The notes below the pieces were generated by a model. That model worked only from the letters and a program-made list of their open reading frames with translations, was not told the DNA's origin and did no database searches. A DNA stretch of 64,000 nucleotides from an uncultured Pirellulaceae bacterium (GTDB taxonomy: Bacteria; Planctomycetota; Planctomycetia; Pirellulales; Pirellulaceae). The stretch is taken from NCBI GenBank assembly GCA_938083195.1, contig CALKCK010000030.1, positions 1 to 64,000 on the forward strand, read 5' to 3'. A program made the translations under genes and the position numbers. The number at the start of each line of letters is the position of its first letter. The first letter of the stretch is position 1. Below, piece after piece: positions 56,235 to 64,000 of this stretch.

Positions 56235-59200
56235 ATGCATTACAGTCCCAAAGCTCTTTTAATTTGTCAGATTCGAAATATGGTTGCGCTTCTCTTGGTG
56301 TTCCTGTATTGTCTGGCAACGCCTGCTCAAGCTCAAAAGGCGACTGACGCTTCAAAATCGATCACCTCAAAGTGGCTGAATTCCAAGCCTAAGGCTCAGT
56401 GGATCTGGAGTAAATCTCCCTCGAGTAATCAAAAATTGTGGTTTCGAAGTTCATTTGAATTGGGCTTAGCCCCCAAGTCCGCGACTGTGTATGCGACCTG
56501 TGACAATCAAATGGCGATGTGGATTAATGGTAAGAAGGTAGGCGCAAGTAGCGCTTGGGAAACACCGCTCAAATTAAATGTGGCTCCTTTTTTGGTAAAA
56601 GGGAAGAACGTGATCGCCATTGAAGGAGCCAATGAAGGTGGCGTTGCTGGAATTGTTTTTAAACTTGGCATTTCCCAATTGAGCAAAGGTGGTAAGCCTG
56701 CTCAATCAGACACTTTGACAATTGTGTCAGATGTTGCGTCATGGAAGTTTAGTGAAGAAAAACTTCCTTTATGGGAAACGGCAGCTTTTGATGATTCACA
56801 ATGGAAGACACCAGTTAAAGTTGGCACGCTTGGAGGAGGTCCTTGGAATATTCCAGGGCTTCGTTCTGCCAGTCCGGTATCGAAATTGAATTCAGAGGAT
56901 ATTTTCGCACCTGAGGGGTTCATCGTTGAGCCCGTTTATACCGTTCCCAAAGAACAAGGAAGTTGGGTTTCGATGGCAACTGATCCGCAAGGAAGGATCT
57001 ATGCATCAGACCAAGGCGGTGCGGGGTTGTATCGCATGACGGTAAGGAAGGATGCGTCACCAATCGTTGAGAAAGTTTCTGTCAACTCACTTGAGAAACT
57101 GTCCGGTGCTCAGGGGTTGCTGTGGGCTTTTGACAGTCTTTGGTTCCATCGTAATGGAGGCCATCTTTATCGTCTTACTGATTCAGATGGAGACGATAAA
57201 CTGGACTCGATGACAGAAATTCCCAGTACAACGGGAGGGGGAGAGCATGGTAACCACGCCTTGATTCTTACCGAAGATGAACAAGGTATTTTTGTTAATA
57301 GTGGTAATCATTCGAAACTGGCGGCTCATACGGCAGCCCGGGTTCAGACCTGGGCAGAGGATCTGCTTTTGCCGCGGATGCCGGATTCGAACGGTCATGC
57401 CAATGGAATCATGGCTCCGGGTGGGTGGGTCACGCGACTTGATCCCAAGACGAATGACCAGGTGGTGCATGCGATTGGGTTTAGGAATCAGTACGACATT
57501 GCTTTAAATCAAGCTGGAGATTTGTTTACCTATGATGCTGATATGGAATGGGATTTGGGGTCTCCTTGGTACAGGCCGACTCGAATTTGCCATGTAGTCA
57601 GCGGAGCCGATTTTGGCTGGCGACATGGCTCAGGCAAGTGGCCAACGTATTATGAGGATAGCCTCCCATCGGTTGTCGACATTGGGCCGGGATCTCCAAC
57701 TGGCGTTGTTTCCGGTGCGGGTTTGAAATTTCCAACTCGATATCAGAGTGGATTATTCGCGTTGGATTGGACGTTTGGAACGATTTATTCGATCGAGCTC
57801 AACCCTGTAGGAGCCGGTTATACTGGAACAGCTAATCCGTTCGTTTATAGTTCTCCACTGCCAGTGACCGATGCGATTGTTGGTCACGACGGCGCGCTTT
57901 ATTTTGCGGTGGGGGGACGAGGCGCTCAGTCGGCTGTGTTCCGAGTTCGCTATTCCGGTGATGAGTCCTGTGATGAGTCCTGTGATCCCCCGGCAAAACC
58001 GAGTTTGACGGAGGCACAAAAGCGACGGCGCGCTCTGGAAAAATTCCATGGAGTAATCGACGGGCAGGCGGTGGATGCCGCATGGCCAGAGCTTTCGAGC
58101 GAGGATCGGTTTCTCCGCCATGCTTCCCGGGTTGCAATTGAGAGTCAACCCGTTGAGCAGTGGGCGGATCGCGTGTTAACGGAATCGAATCCACAGGCAA
58201 GAATTACTGGTGCGGTCGCGCTCGCACGAATGGGGGATCCTACGTATCAACAGTCACTGTTTGATTCCCTGACGAGTCTAGATCCCAAAGATTTGTCCGA
58301 GACGCAGCTTCTTGGTTTGTTACGTGCGTATTCACTCGGCATGATCCGACTCGGTGATTTATCAAAAAAACAAAGAGAGGTTTTGACAAAAGAACTGGAT
58401 CCACTGTTCCCTCATTCAGGGCCCGATGTGAACACCGAACTCATCCGTGTGTTGACATTTTTAAGAAGCGAAACAGTAGCGAAGAAAGCGATGGAGTTAA
58501 TCAAAAATCGAAAGTCTCCCGAAATTCCGAGCTGGTCGGAACTGATTTCGAGAAATAGAAGATATGGTGGTTCGATCGAGCGGATGTTGGGTAATCATCC
58601 ACCGAGCCGAGAAATTGGTTACGCATTCATGCTTCGGAATCTTCGTGAAGGTTGGTCACTGGATTCGCGACGCGTTTATTTTGAGTTCTTAAATGCGGCA
58701 GCTAAAACGGCTGGCGGAAATTCGTTTGCAAAATATCTAACGCGAATACGCGATGAGGCACTTACCAGTTGTACAAACGCCGAACGGGAGGCGCTTGAGT
58801 CCATAACGGGCGAAGATTTTAATCCTGTACCCGATTTTGAGTATGCCGCGCCAGTTGGGCCGGGAAAAAAATGGTCTGTCGAAATGGTGTCAAAGGAAGT
58901 CAAGAATAAATCTAATTTTGAGCGAGGGCGTTCTTTGTTTTTTGGTGCCGGTTGTGCTCAGTGCCATCGAGTCCGTGGGCTTGGCGGAAGTGTAGGCCCC
59001 GACCTCACGAGTGTTCCCAATAAATTTGATCGCAATTATGTAATCGAGACGATCATTCACCCAAGTCGTAATATTTCTGATCAGTATAGTTCATCGTTGG
59101 TCGTACTGGCTGACGGTCGGTTAATCGAGGGAATCGTAACCGAACAAGACGGGGGCAAAGTAGCGATTTATCCCGGGAAAGTGGGAGCGGATCCGATTGT

Positions 59201-59354
59201 CGTTGCCAAAGATGAAATCGACGAAATTCGACCATCAAGGGTTTCTCAAATGCCGGAGAACTTGTTGGATAAATTGAACGCCGAAGAACTCAACGACCTA
59301 ATGGGCTATCTGATGACCGGTGGCGATGCCCAGCATCGGCAATTCAAGAAATAA
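56235..59354 (+). CDS. Secreted PVC-type dehydrogenase with C-terminal cytochrome c
   Basis: This is 1039 aa with a signal peptide ending near TPAQAQ; ATG 56280 is an alternative start. The N-terminal beta-sandwich (about 50-165, KAQWIWSKSPSSNQKLWFRSSF) resembles a carbohydrate-binding or galactose-binding-like domain. A PVC dehydrogenase propeller (about 230-565) is followed by a linker with two copies of D-E-S-C (576-583), a helical repeat region (about 590-860) and a c-type heme domain with C-A-Q-C-H at 907-911. The ending matches planctomycete heme-binding domains (LADGRLIEGIVTEQDGGKV). The hydrolysis or oxidation substrate is unknown. It sits beside three sulfatases and glycan-active enzymes. 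Confidence 0.85.
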   Translation: MHYSPKALLICQIRNMVALLLVFLYCLATPAQAQKATDASKSITSKWLNSKPKAQWIWSKSPSSNQKLWFRSSFELGLAPKSATVYATCDNQMAMWINGKKVGASSAWETPLKLNVAPFLVKGKNVIAIEGANEGGVAGIVFKLGISQLSKGGKPAQSDTLTIVSDVASWKFSEEKLPLWETAAFDDSQWKTPVKVGTLGGGPWNIPGLRSASPVSKLNSEDIFAPEGFIVEPVYTVPKEQGSWVSMATDPQGRIYASDQGGAGLYRMTVRKDASPIVEKVSVNSLEKLSGAQGLLWAFDSLWFHRNGGHLYRLTDSDGDDKLDSMTEIPSTTGGGEHGNHALILTEDEQGIFVNSGNHSKLAAHTAARVQTWAEDLLLPRMPDSNGHANGIMAPGGWVTRLDPKTNDQVVHAIGFRNQYDIALNQAGDLFTYDADMEWDLGSPWYRPTRICHVVSGADFGWRHGSGKWPTYYEDSLPSVVDIGPGSPTGVVSGAGLKFPTRYQSGLFALDWTFGTIYSIELNPVGAGYTGTANPFVYSSPLPVTDAIVGHDGALYFAVGGRGAQSAVFRVRYSGDESCDESCDPPAKPSLTEAQKRRRALEKFHGVIDGQAVDAAWPELSSEDRFLRHASRVAIESQPVEQWADRVLTESNPQARITGAVALARMGDPTYQQSLFDSLTSLDPKDLSETQLLGLLRAYSLGMIRLGDLSKKQREVLTKELDPLFPHSGPDVNTELIRVLTFLRSETVAKKAMELIKNRKSPEIPSWSELISRNRRYGGSIERMLGNHPPSREIGYAFMLRNLREGWSLDSRRVYFEFLNAAAKTAGGNSFAKYLTRIRDEALTSCTNAEREALESITGEDFNPVPDFEYAAPVGPGKKWSVEMVSKEVKNKSNFERGRSLFFGAGCAQCHRVRGLGGSVGPDLTSVPNKFDRNYVIETIIHPSRNISDQYSSSLVVLADGRLIEGIVTEQDGGKVAIYPGKVGADPIVVAKDEIDEIRPSRVSQMPENLLDKLNAEELNDLMGYLMTGGDAQHRQFKK

Positions 59355-59444
59355 GAGCGAACAAATGTTGTCGGACCTAGATTCGATTGGATAACTGAAA
59401 ACATGTTCTGTGTTGTTGCATTTCAACGTAGCGTTGCTGTCGGT

Positions 59445-59753
59445 TTATTTTTTAATTTTTCTAATCCACCAACGAAGGCCAATGAATAGAAACCTCCAGT
59501 CTTTAAAAAATTCAGGAGGTTTTCCTTCAAAGGCATGCCCAACGAATTGAAGAATCCATCCCAACACAAAAAGAGCGATTCCCGCGTAAAGACACCAAGT
59601 CCAAATAAACCCTAATGGCATCAGCAACAACCCAATCACAATGGTTGGAATTCCAATCGTGTGACAAACTTGGTTGATCCCATTTTGGTGGCTTGACGCG
59701 TATTCATCGACCCAGTCATCGACGTTTCTTCCGAAAATCTGTTTGTTACTCAT
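59445..59753 (-). CDS. Mpo1-like (DUF962) membrane protein
   Basis: This 102-aa protein has two or three hydrophobic helices. H-Q-N-G-I-N-Q-V-C-H-T-I-G-I-P (about 22-36) and the later G-H-A-F-E-G-K-P-P-E-F-F are the conserved histidine blocks of the DUF962/YGL010w (Mpo1-like) family. Yeast Mpo1 is an iron-dependent 2-hydroxy fatty acid dioxygenase in alpha-oxidation; a similar lipid role is plausible but not shown here. It is small and convergent with the dehydrogenase gene. Confidence 0.85.
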   Translation of the reverse strand: MSNKQIFGRNVDDWVDEYASSHQNGINQVCHTIGIPTIVIGLLLMPLGFIWTWCLYAGIALFVLGWILQFVGHAFEGKPPEFFKDWRFLFIGLRWWIRKIKK

Positions 59754-60060
59754 AATGATCAGTCTAGCGTTGTAGTTTCATTCCGCAAACGAATCCTCAA
59801 GTGAGTGGTCCATGGTGGCTTGTGGAGGGAATAATGAACAACGGCTCGGTTGATGGTGCAATTTAGGAGAATTTTTTGGGTGTTGAAGATGGAAGAGAGC
59901 CAAGTCGTAACCGTTGCTTAAATCTTATGGCTGATACTGGGTTGTCGTTTTTTAAAAACATTGGAAAAATGAGTGATCGTTGGTTATTCTATTATACGCA
60001 CCTCTATTCAAGTTTTTGAATGACGAGGACGCCTCCTGCCTCTTGCCGATGGATAGTTTT

Positions 60061-61524
60061 ATGAAGTCGAAAGGAAAACTGGCTTGCAGCCTAATTTGTT
60101 GGCTGAGTGTAGTGAATCTAGGACTTGTTGTAGAGGTTTTCGGACAAGATCTTTCGCATCGCAAATCCGATCTTACCCTGACTGTCCATGACGCTTTTGG
60201 AAATCCAATCGACGATGCGATCGTTGGCGTCCAGATGAAAAAGCATTCGTTTAAATTTGGTACTCAAGTAAGGGATCGTTTTTTTTCAATTAGCGAAACC
60301 GAATTTGATTCACTGAATGAAACTCAGAAACAAAATTTACTTCCTAATTTGACTGATTTGGGGCAGTCACGTTATACGCCCGATTGGCAAGATGCTGTGA
60401 ATTATCGGCAAGCGGTTTTGTCTAATTTTAATCATGTTGTGCCAACGGTTGGATTGCAGTGGGTTTCTTTTGAAAATAATGGTCCCACGGTTCCCGATAG
60501 CGCGATTTCGATTGCACAGGAAAATGGCTTAACTGTTACTGGCGCGTCAGTTGTTTGGCAGCGGGATCGCTGGCCCACCCCAGTCGAATTTCGCCCCGAG
60601 TCATCTTTTGAAGCGCAAGACTTTCATGATCGCTTGATCGAAGACCGTCTAAGTGCGAATGGCATCATGGGGAGGTACAGCGAGTTCGGTCCCGGTCCCG
60701 TGATCACGGATTGGAAGGTACTCAACGAGCCGATTCACGAGAGCTATTACGCCGATACCTTTGTCGAAGCGGGGATCTATGAAAATGAAGTTGATGCCCT
60801 CGCCGACTATTTTGTTCGAGCGGATAGTCTTCGGTCTGATTCAGTGCTTTCGATCAATGAGTTTAATATTTTAAATTCGGGAAGCGATAACGACGTTATT
60901 GAATATCGAGACCTTGTCAATGATTTGCTCGCGGCTGGAGCGCCAATCGACCGGATTGGAGTGCAAGCGCATATGTCGCGTAATGACGTTTCCAAAGCGG
61001 ACATCGTTCGTCGCCTTAACATCCTCGCTGAGACTGGTCTGGGGGTTGAAATTACGGAGTTCGATTCGCGGGATGACGCTGATCAATTAACACCGGAGGA
61101 ACAGGAACGAGTCTTTCGAGATATGCTGGAAGCCTCATTTGAAAGTCGGTCCGTCGACGGGTTTATAATGTGGGGTGTTTGGGATCCAGGTCACTGGCGT
61201 GGAAACGCTCCCCTTTACGATAAAGACTGGAACGTGAAAGACGAGGCGGCTCCTTGGTTTGACCTAGTTCAAGGGGAATGGTTGACCGAGTTGGATGGTT
61301 TAACCCTAGATAGTAACGGGCAGTGGATTGCTGCGGATGGAGTGTTTAGCGGTTTGTATGATTTTACTGTGACCGTCAACGGAAAAACCAAACTATTCAG
61401 CGGTTACGATCTTGGATCCAATGGAAGTTTCATCCTTGCCGTACCTGAGCCAGGGGGAGCTGTTTTTCTTCTCGGCATGACCACGTTTATGATTGGGCGG
61501 CGGAATCGTAGAACGCGCGATTGA
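60061..61524 (+). CDS. GH10 xylanase-like secreted protein with PEP-CTERM tail
   Basis: This is about 487 aa from ATG 60061, chosen as the start of the signal peptide (M-K-S-K-G-K-L-A-C-S-L); ATG 60049 and the frame start 59980 are alternatives. A small N-terminal beta domain (DLTLTVHDAFGNPIDDA) precedes a GH10 TIM barrel. The acid/base Glu is E223 in L-N-E-P and the nucleophile is E333 in I-T-E-F-D. V-P-E-P at the C-terminus, then a hydrophobic helix and R-R-N-R-R, form a PEP-CTERM sorting signal, so the enzyme is probably attached to the envelope or exopolysaccharide by an exosortase. It likely hydrolyses xylan-type glycans. Confidence 0.88.
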   Translation: MKSKGKLACSLICWLSVVNLGLVVEVFGQDLSHRKSDLTLTVHDAFGNPIDDAIVGVQMKKHSFKFGTQVRDRFFSISETEFDSLNETQKQNLLPNLTDLGQSRYTPDWQDAVNYRQAVLSNFNHVVPTVGLQWVSFENNGPTVPDSAISIAQENGLTVTGASVVWQRDRWPTPVEFRPESSFEAQDFHDRLIEDRLSANGIMGRYSEFGPGPVITDWKVLNEPIHESYYADTFVEAGIYENEVDALADYFVRADSLRSDSVLSINEFNILNSGSDNDVIEYRDLVNDLLAAGAPIDRIGVQAHMSRNDVSKADIVRRLNILAETGLGVEITEFDSRDDADQLTPEEQERVFRDMLEASFESRSVDGFIMWGVWDPGHWRGNAPLYDKDWNVKDEAAPWFDLVQGEWLTELDGLTLDSNGQWIAADGVFSGLYDFTVTVNGKTKLFSGYDLGSNGSFILAVPEPGGAVFLLGMTTFMIGRRNRRTRD

Positions 61525-61835
61525 ATGAGTCTGTTCGTGTTTGGGCATTTAAGATCCTGTGGGACCCCGCCGCGTTTCTTAGGGGCAATATCTTAAGGGT
61601 TTCATGTTTCCTAGCCTGCGAATTCACTCTTTCGTGAGCTCGCCCCTGAGGGGAGACGGAGTGGATTGGGTGGGCCTTTCCAGGGTCTGATTTAGGCATT
61701 TGGAACGAGGCTGTCTCTAGGCAAATCAGCAATTAATCGGGTAAAGCAGGCCCCGATCATTGCAATTCCGGCCAGTCTTCGGTACTTTGTGAAAGCGTTT
61801 TCAAGAATGTTCCGCACCGCTCAATCTGGATTGAC
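61525..61835. other. Spacer between GH10 and GH16 genes
   Basis: These 311 bases contain no frame I can support. A GCCCCTGAGGGG segment near 61650 can form only a short stem without a T run. The GH16 promoter is expected here. Confidence 0.3.
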
Positions 61836-63098
61836 ATGAAATTAATTTACCTTCCGACTATCGTTTTATTGGGAGCGGTGATCGCCTGCTCAAATCAAGC
61901 AAATATGCAAGCAAATAATCAGCAGACGCCTTCGGACAATGTACGAGTTTTTCAAGCGGAAGATCTCACTGGGTCCAGTAAAGATTTTAAAACTGAGTCT
62001 GGTGATGCGATCGTCGTCAACATGAATGAGCCGGGTTGGATCTCATTTGAAATGGATTTTGGAGTCGCGGCTCGCTATCGGGTTCAAGTGTTTGCTCATT
62101 CTGCGGCGGATGCTAAGGTGTGGGTCGAGGACTACGTTGATAACACAGACGGGCGAACCTACAACGTTACGGGTAATATTCCAGTCAGTCCTACAGATAC
62201 TGTTTCAGAGTTCTTTATTGAAGGAAGCCCGTTTAATAAAGGGCCCCACAAAATGAAGTTTCATGTCTCCGACGGAAGTGTCATGATCGACAAAGTCGTA
62301 TTTACACCGATGGTAGAACATCAAATGACACCGGAGAGTCTCACCCAGAAGATGGATGGAGATAAATGGAAGTTGGCTTGGTCTGATGAGTTTGACGGAG
62401 ATGAAGTTGACGATGCAAAATGGACTTATGATGTTGGAAATTGGGGCTGGGGAAATAACGAACTTCAGTATTACACGGTCAAGCGTAAGGAAAATGCCAG
62501 AATTGAGGATGGCAATCTAGTCATTGAGGCACGCAAGAACGACGATGGTAAAACCTGGACTTCGGCCCGCTTGACCACTCGCGGCAAGGTGAGTTTCCTT
62601 TACGGGAAAATTGAAATGCGGGCTCAAGTTCCTCGTGAACGTGGAAATTGGGCAGCGGGTTGGACGTTGGGAGATACTTATCGGGACGAGATTAGTTGGC
62701 CCTATTGCGGCGAGATCGACATCCTTGAGTCAGTTGGTTTCGAAGTCAATGACGAGACTGGCGATGGAATCGCTCATGCGACGGTTCACACGCCAGCCTA
62801 TTACTTTAAAATTAACAACCAGATCAGCAGTACAAAGAACATTCCCAATATGGCCGGTGAATTTCATACCTACGCAGTGGAATGGACACCAACTGAAGTC
62901 AGAGGCTACGTTGATGGTGAACAGTATTACGTTTACGACAAGAACGCGAATGATAAAGAATGGCCCTTTAATCAGGCACAGAACCTAATTCTCAATTTGG
63001 CGATGGGCGGCGGATGGGGTGGTGCAAAAGGATTGGACGAGTCCATAACGTCACAGAAGTTCATGATTGATTATGTGCGAGTCTACAGTAAAGAGTAG
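61836..63098 (+). CDS. GH16 beta-glucanase-type lipoprotein
   Basis: This 420-aa protein has a lipobox A-V-I-A-C (Cys18). An N-terminal CBM6-like beta-sandwich (about 30-155, FQAEDLTG to MIDKVVF) precedes a GH16 jelly roll. The GH16 catalytic motif is G-E-I-D-I-L-E with nucleophile E293, D295 and acid/base E298, the E-x-D-x-x-E signature of laminarinases. It would cut beta-1,3- or mixed-linked glucans, abundant in algae. A GGATTGAC lies just before the ATG. Confidence 0.92.
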   Translation: MKLIYLPTIVLLGAVIACSNQANMQANNQQTPSDNVRVFQAEDLTGSSKDFKTESGDAIVVNMNEPGWISFEMDFGVAARYRVQVFAHSAADAKVWVEDYVDNTDGRTYNVTGNIPVSPTDTVSEFFIEGSPFNKGPHKMKFHVSDGSVMIDKVVFTPMVEHQMTPESLTQKMDGDKWKLAWSDEFDGDEVDDAKWTYDVGNWGWGNNELQYYTVKRKENARIEDGNLVIEARKNDDGKTWTSARLTTRGKVSFLYGKIEMRAQVPRERGNWAAGWTLGDTYRDEISWPYCGEIDILESVGFEVNDETGDGIAHATVHTPAYYFKINNQISSTKNIPNMAGEFHTYAVEWTPTEVRGYVDGEQYYVYDKNANDKEWPFNQAQNLILNLAMGGGWGGAKGLDESITSQKFMIDYVRVYSKE

Positions 63099-63206
63099 TT
63101 CCACCACATGGTTTCCATGGGCAGGTTTTGAAAATTAGGTTCGTGTCGAAGTTTGCCAATAAAACCTGAGAGTCTTCGAGGTGCGTGTCAGAAAGTTGGG
63201 GGTCTC

Positions 63207-64000
63207 GTGAAGGTATCGGTCCAGACGACAACGTTGATGGTGCTAATCTGTTGGGTCCTAAGCAGCGCTTCGCTGCTGAGGGGCGCCCAGCAACCACCGG
63301 TTTCCGAGCGTATCTTGGTTTCTAATTCTCGTACTAGTCTTGGTACACAGGAGAATTTAACGGCCTCGGTTCGCGCAGGTGATTTGAATGCTGACGGCAA
63401 TTTAGATGTTGTCGTTGCTAATGGTAGGCACTGGCCGCAGCAGAATTTCATTTTCCTAAATCAGGGAAATGCCCGCTTTAATCAGGTTTGGTTGCTGGGA
63501 ACCAATCAATCGACATCCTACGCGTCGGAAATTGCGGATATGGATGGAGATGGCGACCTCGATATTGTCGTTGGAAATGATATGGCGCCTAATTTACTAT
63601 TTCTTAACAACGGGCATGCGGAATTCGAGAAAGGTATACCATTCGGAAGTGTTTCGAGTGTGCGAAGTTTGACCTTGAGTGATTTGGATAGCGACGGCGA
63701 CGTCGATGTTTTAGTAACTTGCCGTGGCCGCCAAAATTACTACTGTTTAAATGATGGTAAAGCGAACCTTGGAATCCCCCAGCCGTTTGGTGAGCAGAGC
63801 GATTCGACGATCGATGTTGTCGTAGCCGATTTAAACCGTGATGGTTTCAATGATCTCATTCTCGCAAACCGTGACCAGCAACAGAATTTCGTTTTACTCA
63901 ATGATGGACAACTTGGGTTCGATCAGAAAATCCCGTTTGGAACTGGAAAAGACGAGACACGTTCAGTGGCGGTCGGAGATCTTAACCGTGATGGCCATCT
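63207..64000 (+). CDS. Secreted FG-GAP/VCBS repeat protein, 3' end beyond window
   Basis: A GTG start at 63207, preceded by GGGGG, opens a frame that stays open to the window edge (264 codons). A signal peptide (M-K-V-S-V-Q-T-T-T-L to RGAQQ) precedes at least five repeats with DxNxDG-type calcium loops: DLNADGNLD, DMDGDGDLD, DLDSDGDVD, DLNRDGFND and DLNRDGHL. The repeats are more regular than in the two Sec proteins, and the N-terminal unknown domain is absent, so it is a different architecture. Whether an ASPIC/UnbV domain or a TGA follows lies outside this window. Confidence 0.85.
   Translation, partial: MKVSVQTTTLMVLICWVLSSASLLRGAQQPPVSERILVSNSRTSLGTQENLTASVRAGDLNADGNLDVVVANGRHWPQQNFIFLNQGNARFNQVWLLGTNQSTSYASEIADMDGDGDLDIVVGNDMAPNLLFLNNGHAEFEKGIPFGSVSSVRSLTLSDLDSDGDVDVLVTCRGRQNYYCLNDGKANLGIPQPFGEQSDSTIDVVVADLNRDGFNDLILANRDQQQNFVLLNDGQLGFDQKIPFGTGKDETRSVAVGDLNRDGH

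Noticed and set aside
1-64000. Mobile elements, prophage, CRISPR or toxin-antitoxin systems
   Set aside because: No transposase, integrase, terminal inverted repeats, spaced repeats or toxin gene were found; the only defence-related item is the orphan immunity-like protein.

Overview
The window looks like a chromosomal segment of a marine-type planctomycete (Planctomycetota, probably near Pirellulales). The grounds are two very large secreted PVC-type dehydrogenase/heme-binding proteins, three formylglycine sulfatases, FG-GAP/VCBS and ASPIC/UnbV envelope proteins, a Tat-exported sugar isomerase, a PEP-CTERM xylanase-like enzyme, futalosine-route menaquinone genes and planctomycete-type domain fusions. 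Base composition looks moderate and even. I saw no insertion sequence, phage, integron or CRISPR. The phylum call is an inference from gene content.

Layout. 1-4.2 kb: tRNA-Ser(UGA), a possible small gene, and a multidomain cytochrome-linked dehydrogenase. 4.4-10.1 kb (minus): a compact run of a retropepsin-like protein, a RimK ligase with an RCK_C tail, a hydroxypyruvate isomerase-like protein, a receiver domain lacking its phospho-acceptor, and an acetylesterase/beta-lactamase fusion. 10.4-15.5 kb (plus): UDP-glucuronate decarboxylase, a PQQ-type propeller, a sarcosine oxidase-like enzyme and SthA. 15.6-34.2 kb (mostly minus): a Cys-rich secreted protein, a phosphate-selective-type porin, an ileS-purN-aldolase run, an acidic protein, argC-argJ, a membrane-anchored pseudokinase, a GT4 glycosyltransferase and korA-korB. 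34.5-42.8 kb (plus): ndk, two tandem FG-GAP/ASPIC_UnbV lipoproteins, dapF and a DUF374 acyltransferase. 42.9-56.1 kb: a membrane protein, a Tat-exported isomerase, an orphan colicin-type immunity protein, a trans-sulfuration PLP enzyme, mqnA-mqnC, a cupin-like protein and three sulfatases. 56.2-64 kb: a second PVC dehydrogenase, an Mpo1-like protein, a GH10-PEP-CTERM protein, a GH16 lipoprotein and the start of another FG-GAP protein.

Main discovery. The tandem lipoproteins at 35312-37963 and 38257-40881 each contain one in-frame TGA at the same aligned position (37277-37279 and 40189-40191). The reading frame continues past it into a conserved C-terminal ASPIC/UnbV domain. The 11 codons after the TGA encode the same peptide (SCLWREAVRFG) in both copies, yet five of them differ synonymously, so the region is still under protein-level selection. 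A stem-loop 14 nt after each TGA, with a G in the first two apical-loop positions, fits the bacterial SECIS rule. The best reading is two selenocysteine lipoproteins with a Sec-Ser-Cys motif. TGA is an ordinary stop in many other genes here (uxs, sthA, dapF, mqnA, mqnC), so the code is not globally reassigned. No selA/B/C/D gene lies in the window.

Themes. Sulfatases, GH10, GH16, the esterase/beta-lactamase fusion and PVC dehydrogenases suggest use of sulfated or decorated algal polysaccharides. KorAB, MqnA/C and SthA supply redox metabolism. Catalytically degenerate domains recur: a pseudokinase, a pseudo-receiver and an SGNH-like domain without its serine.
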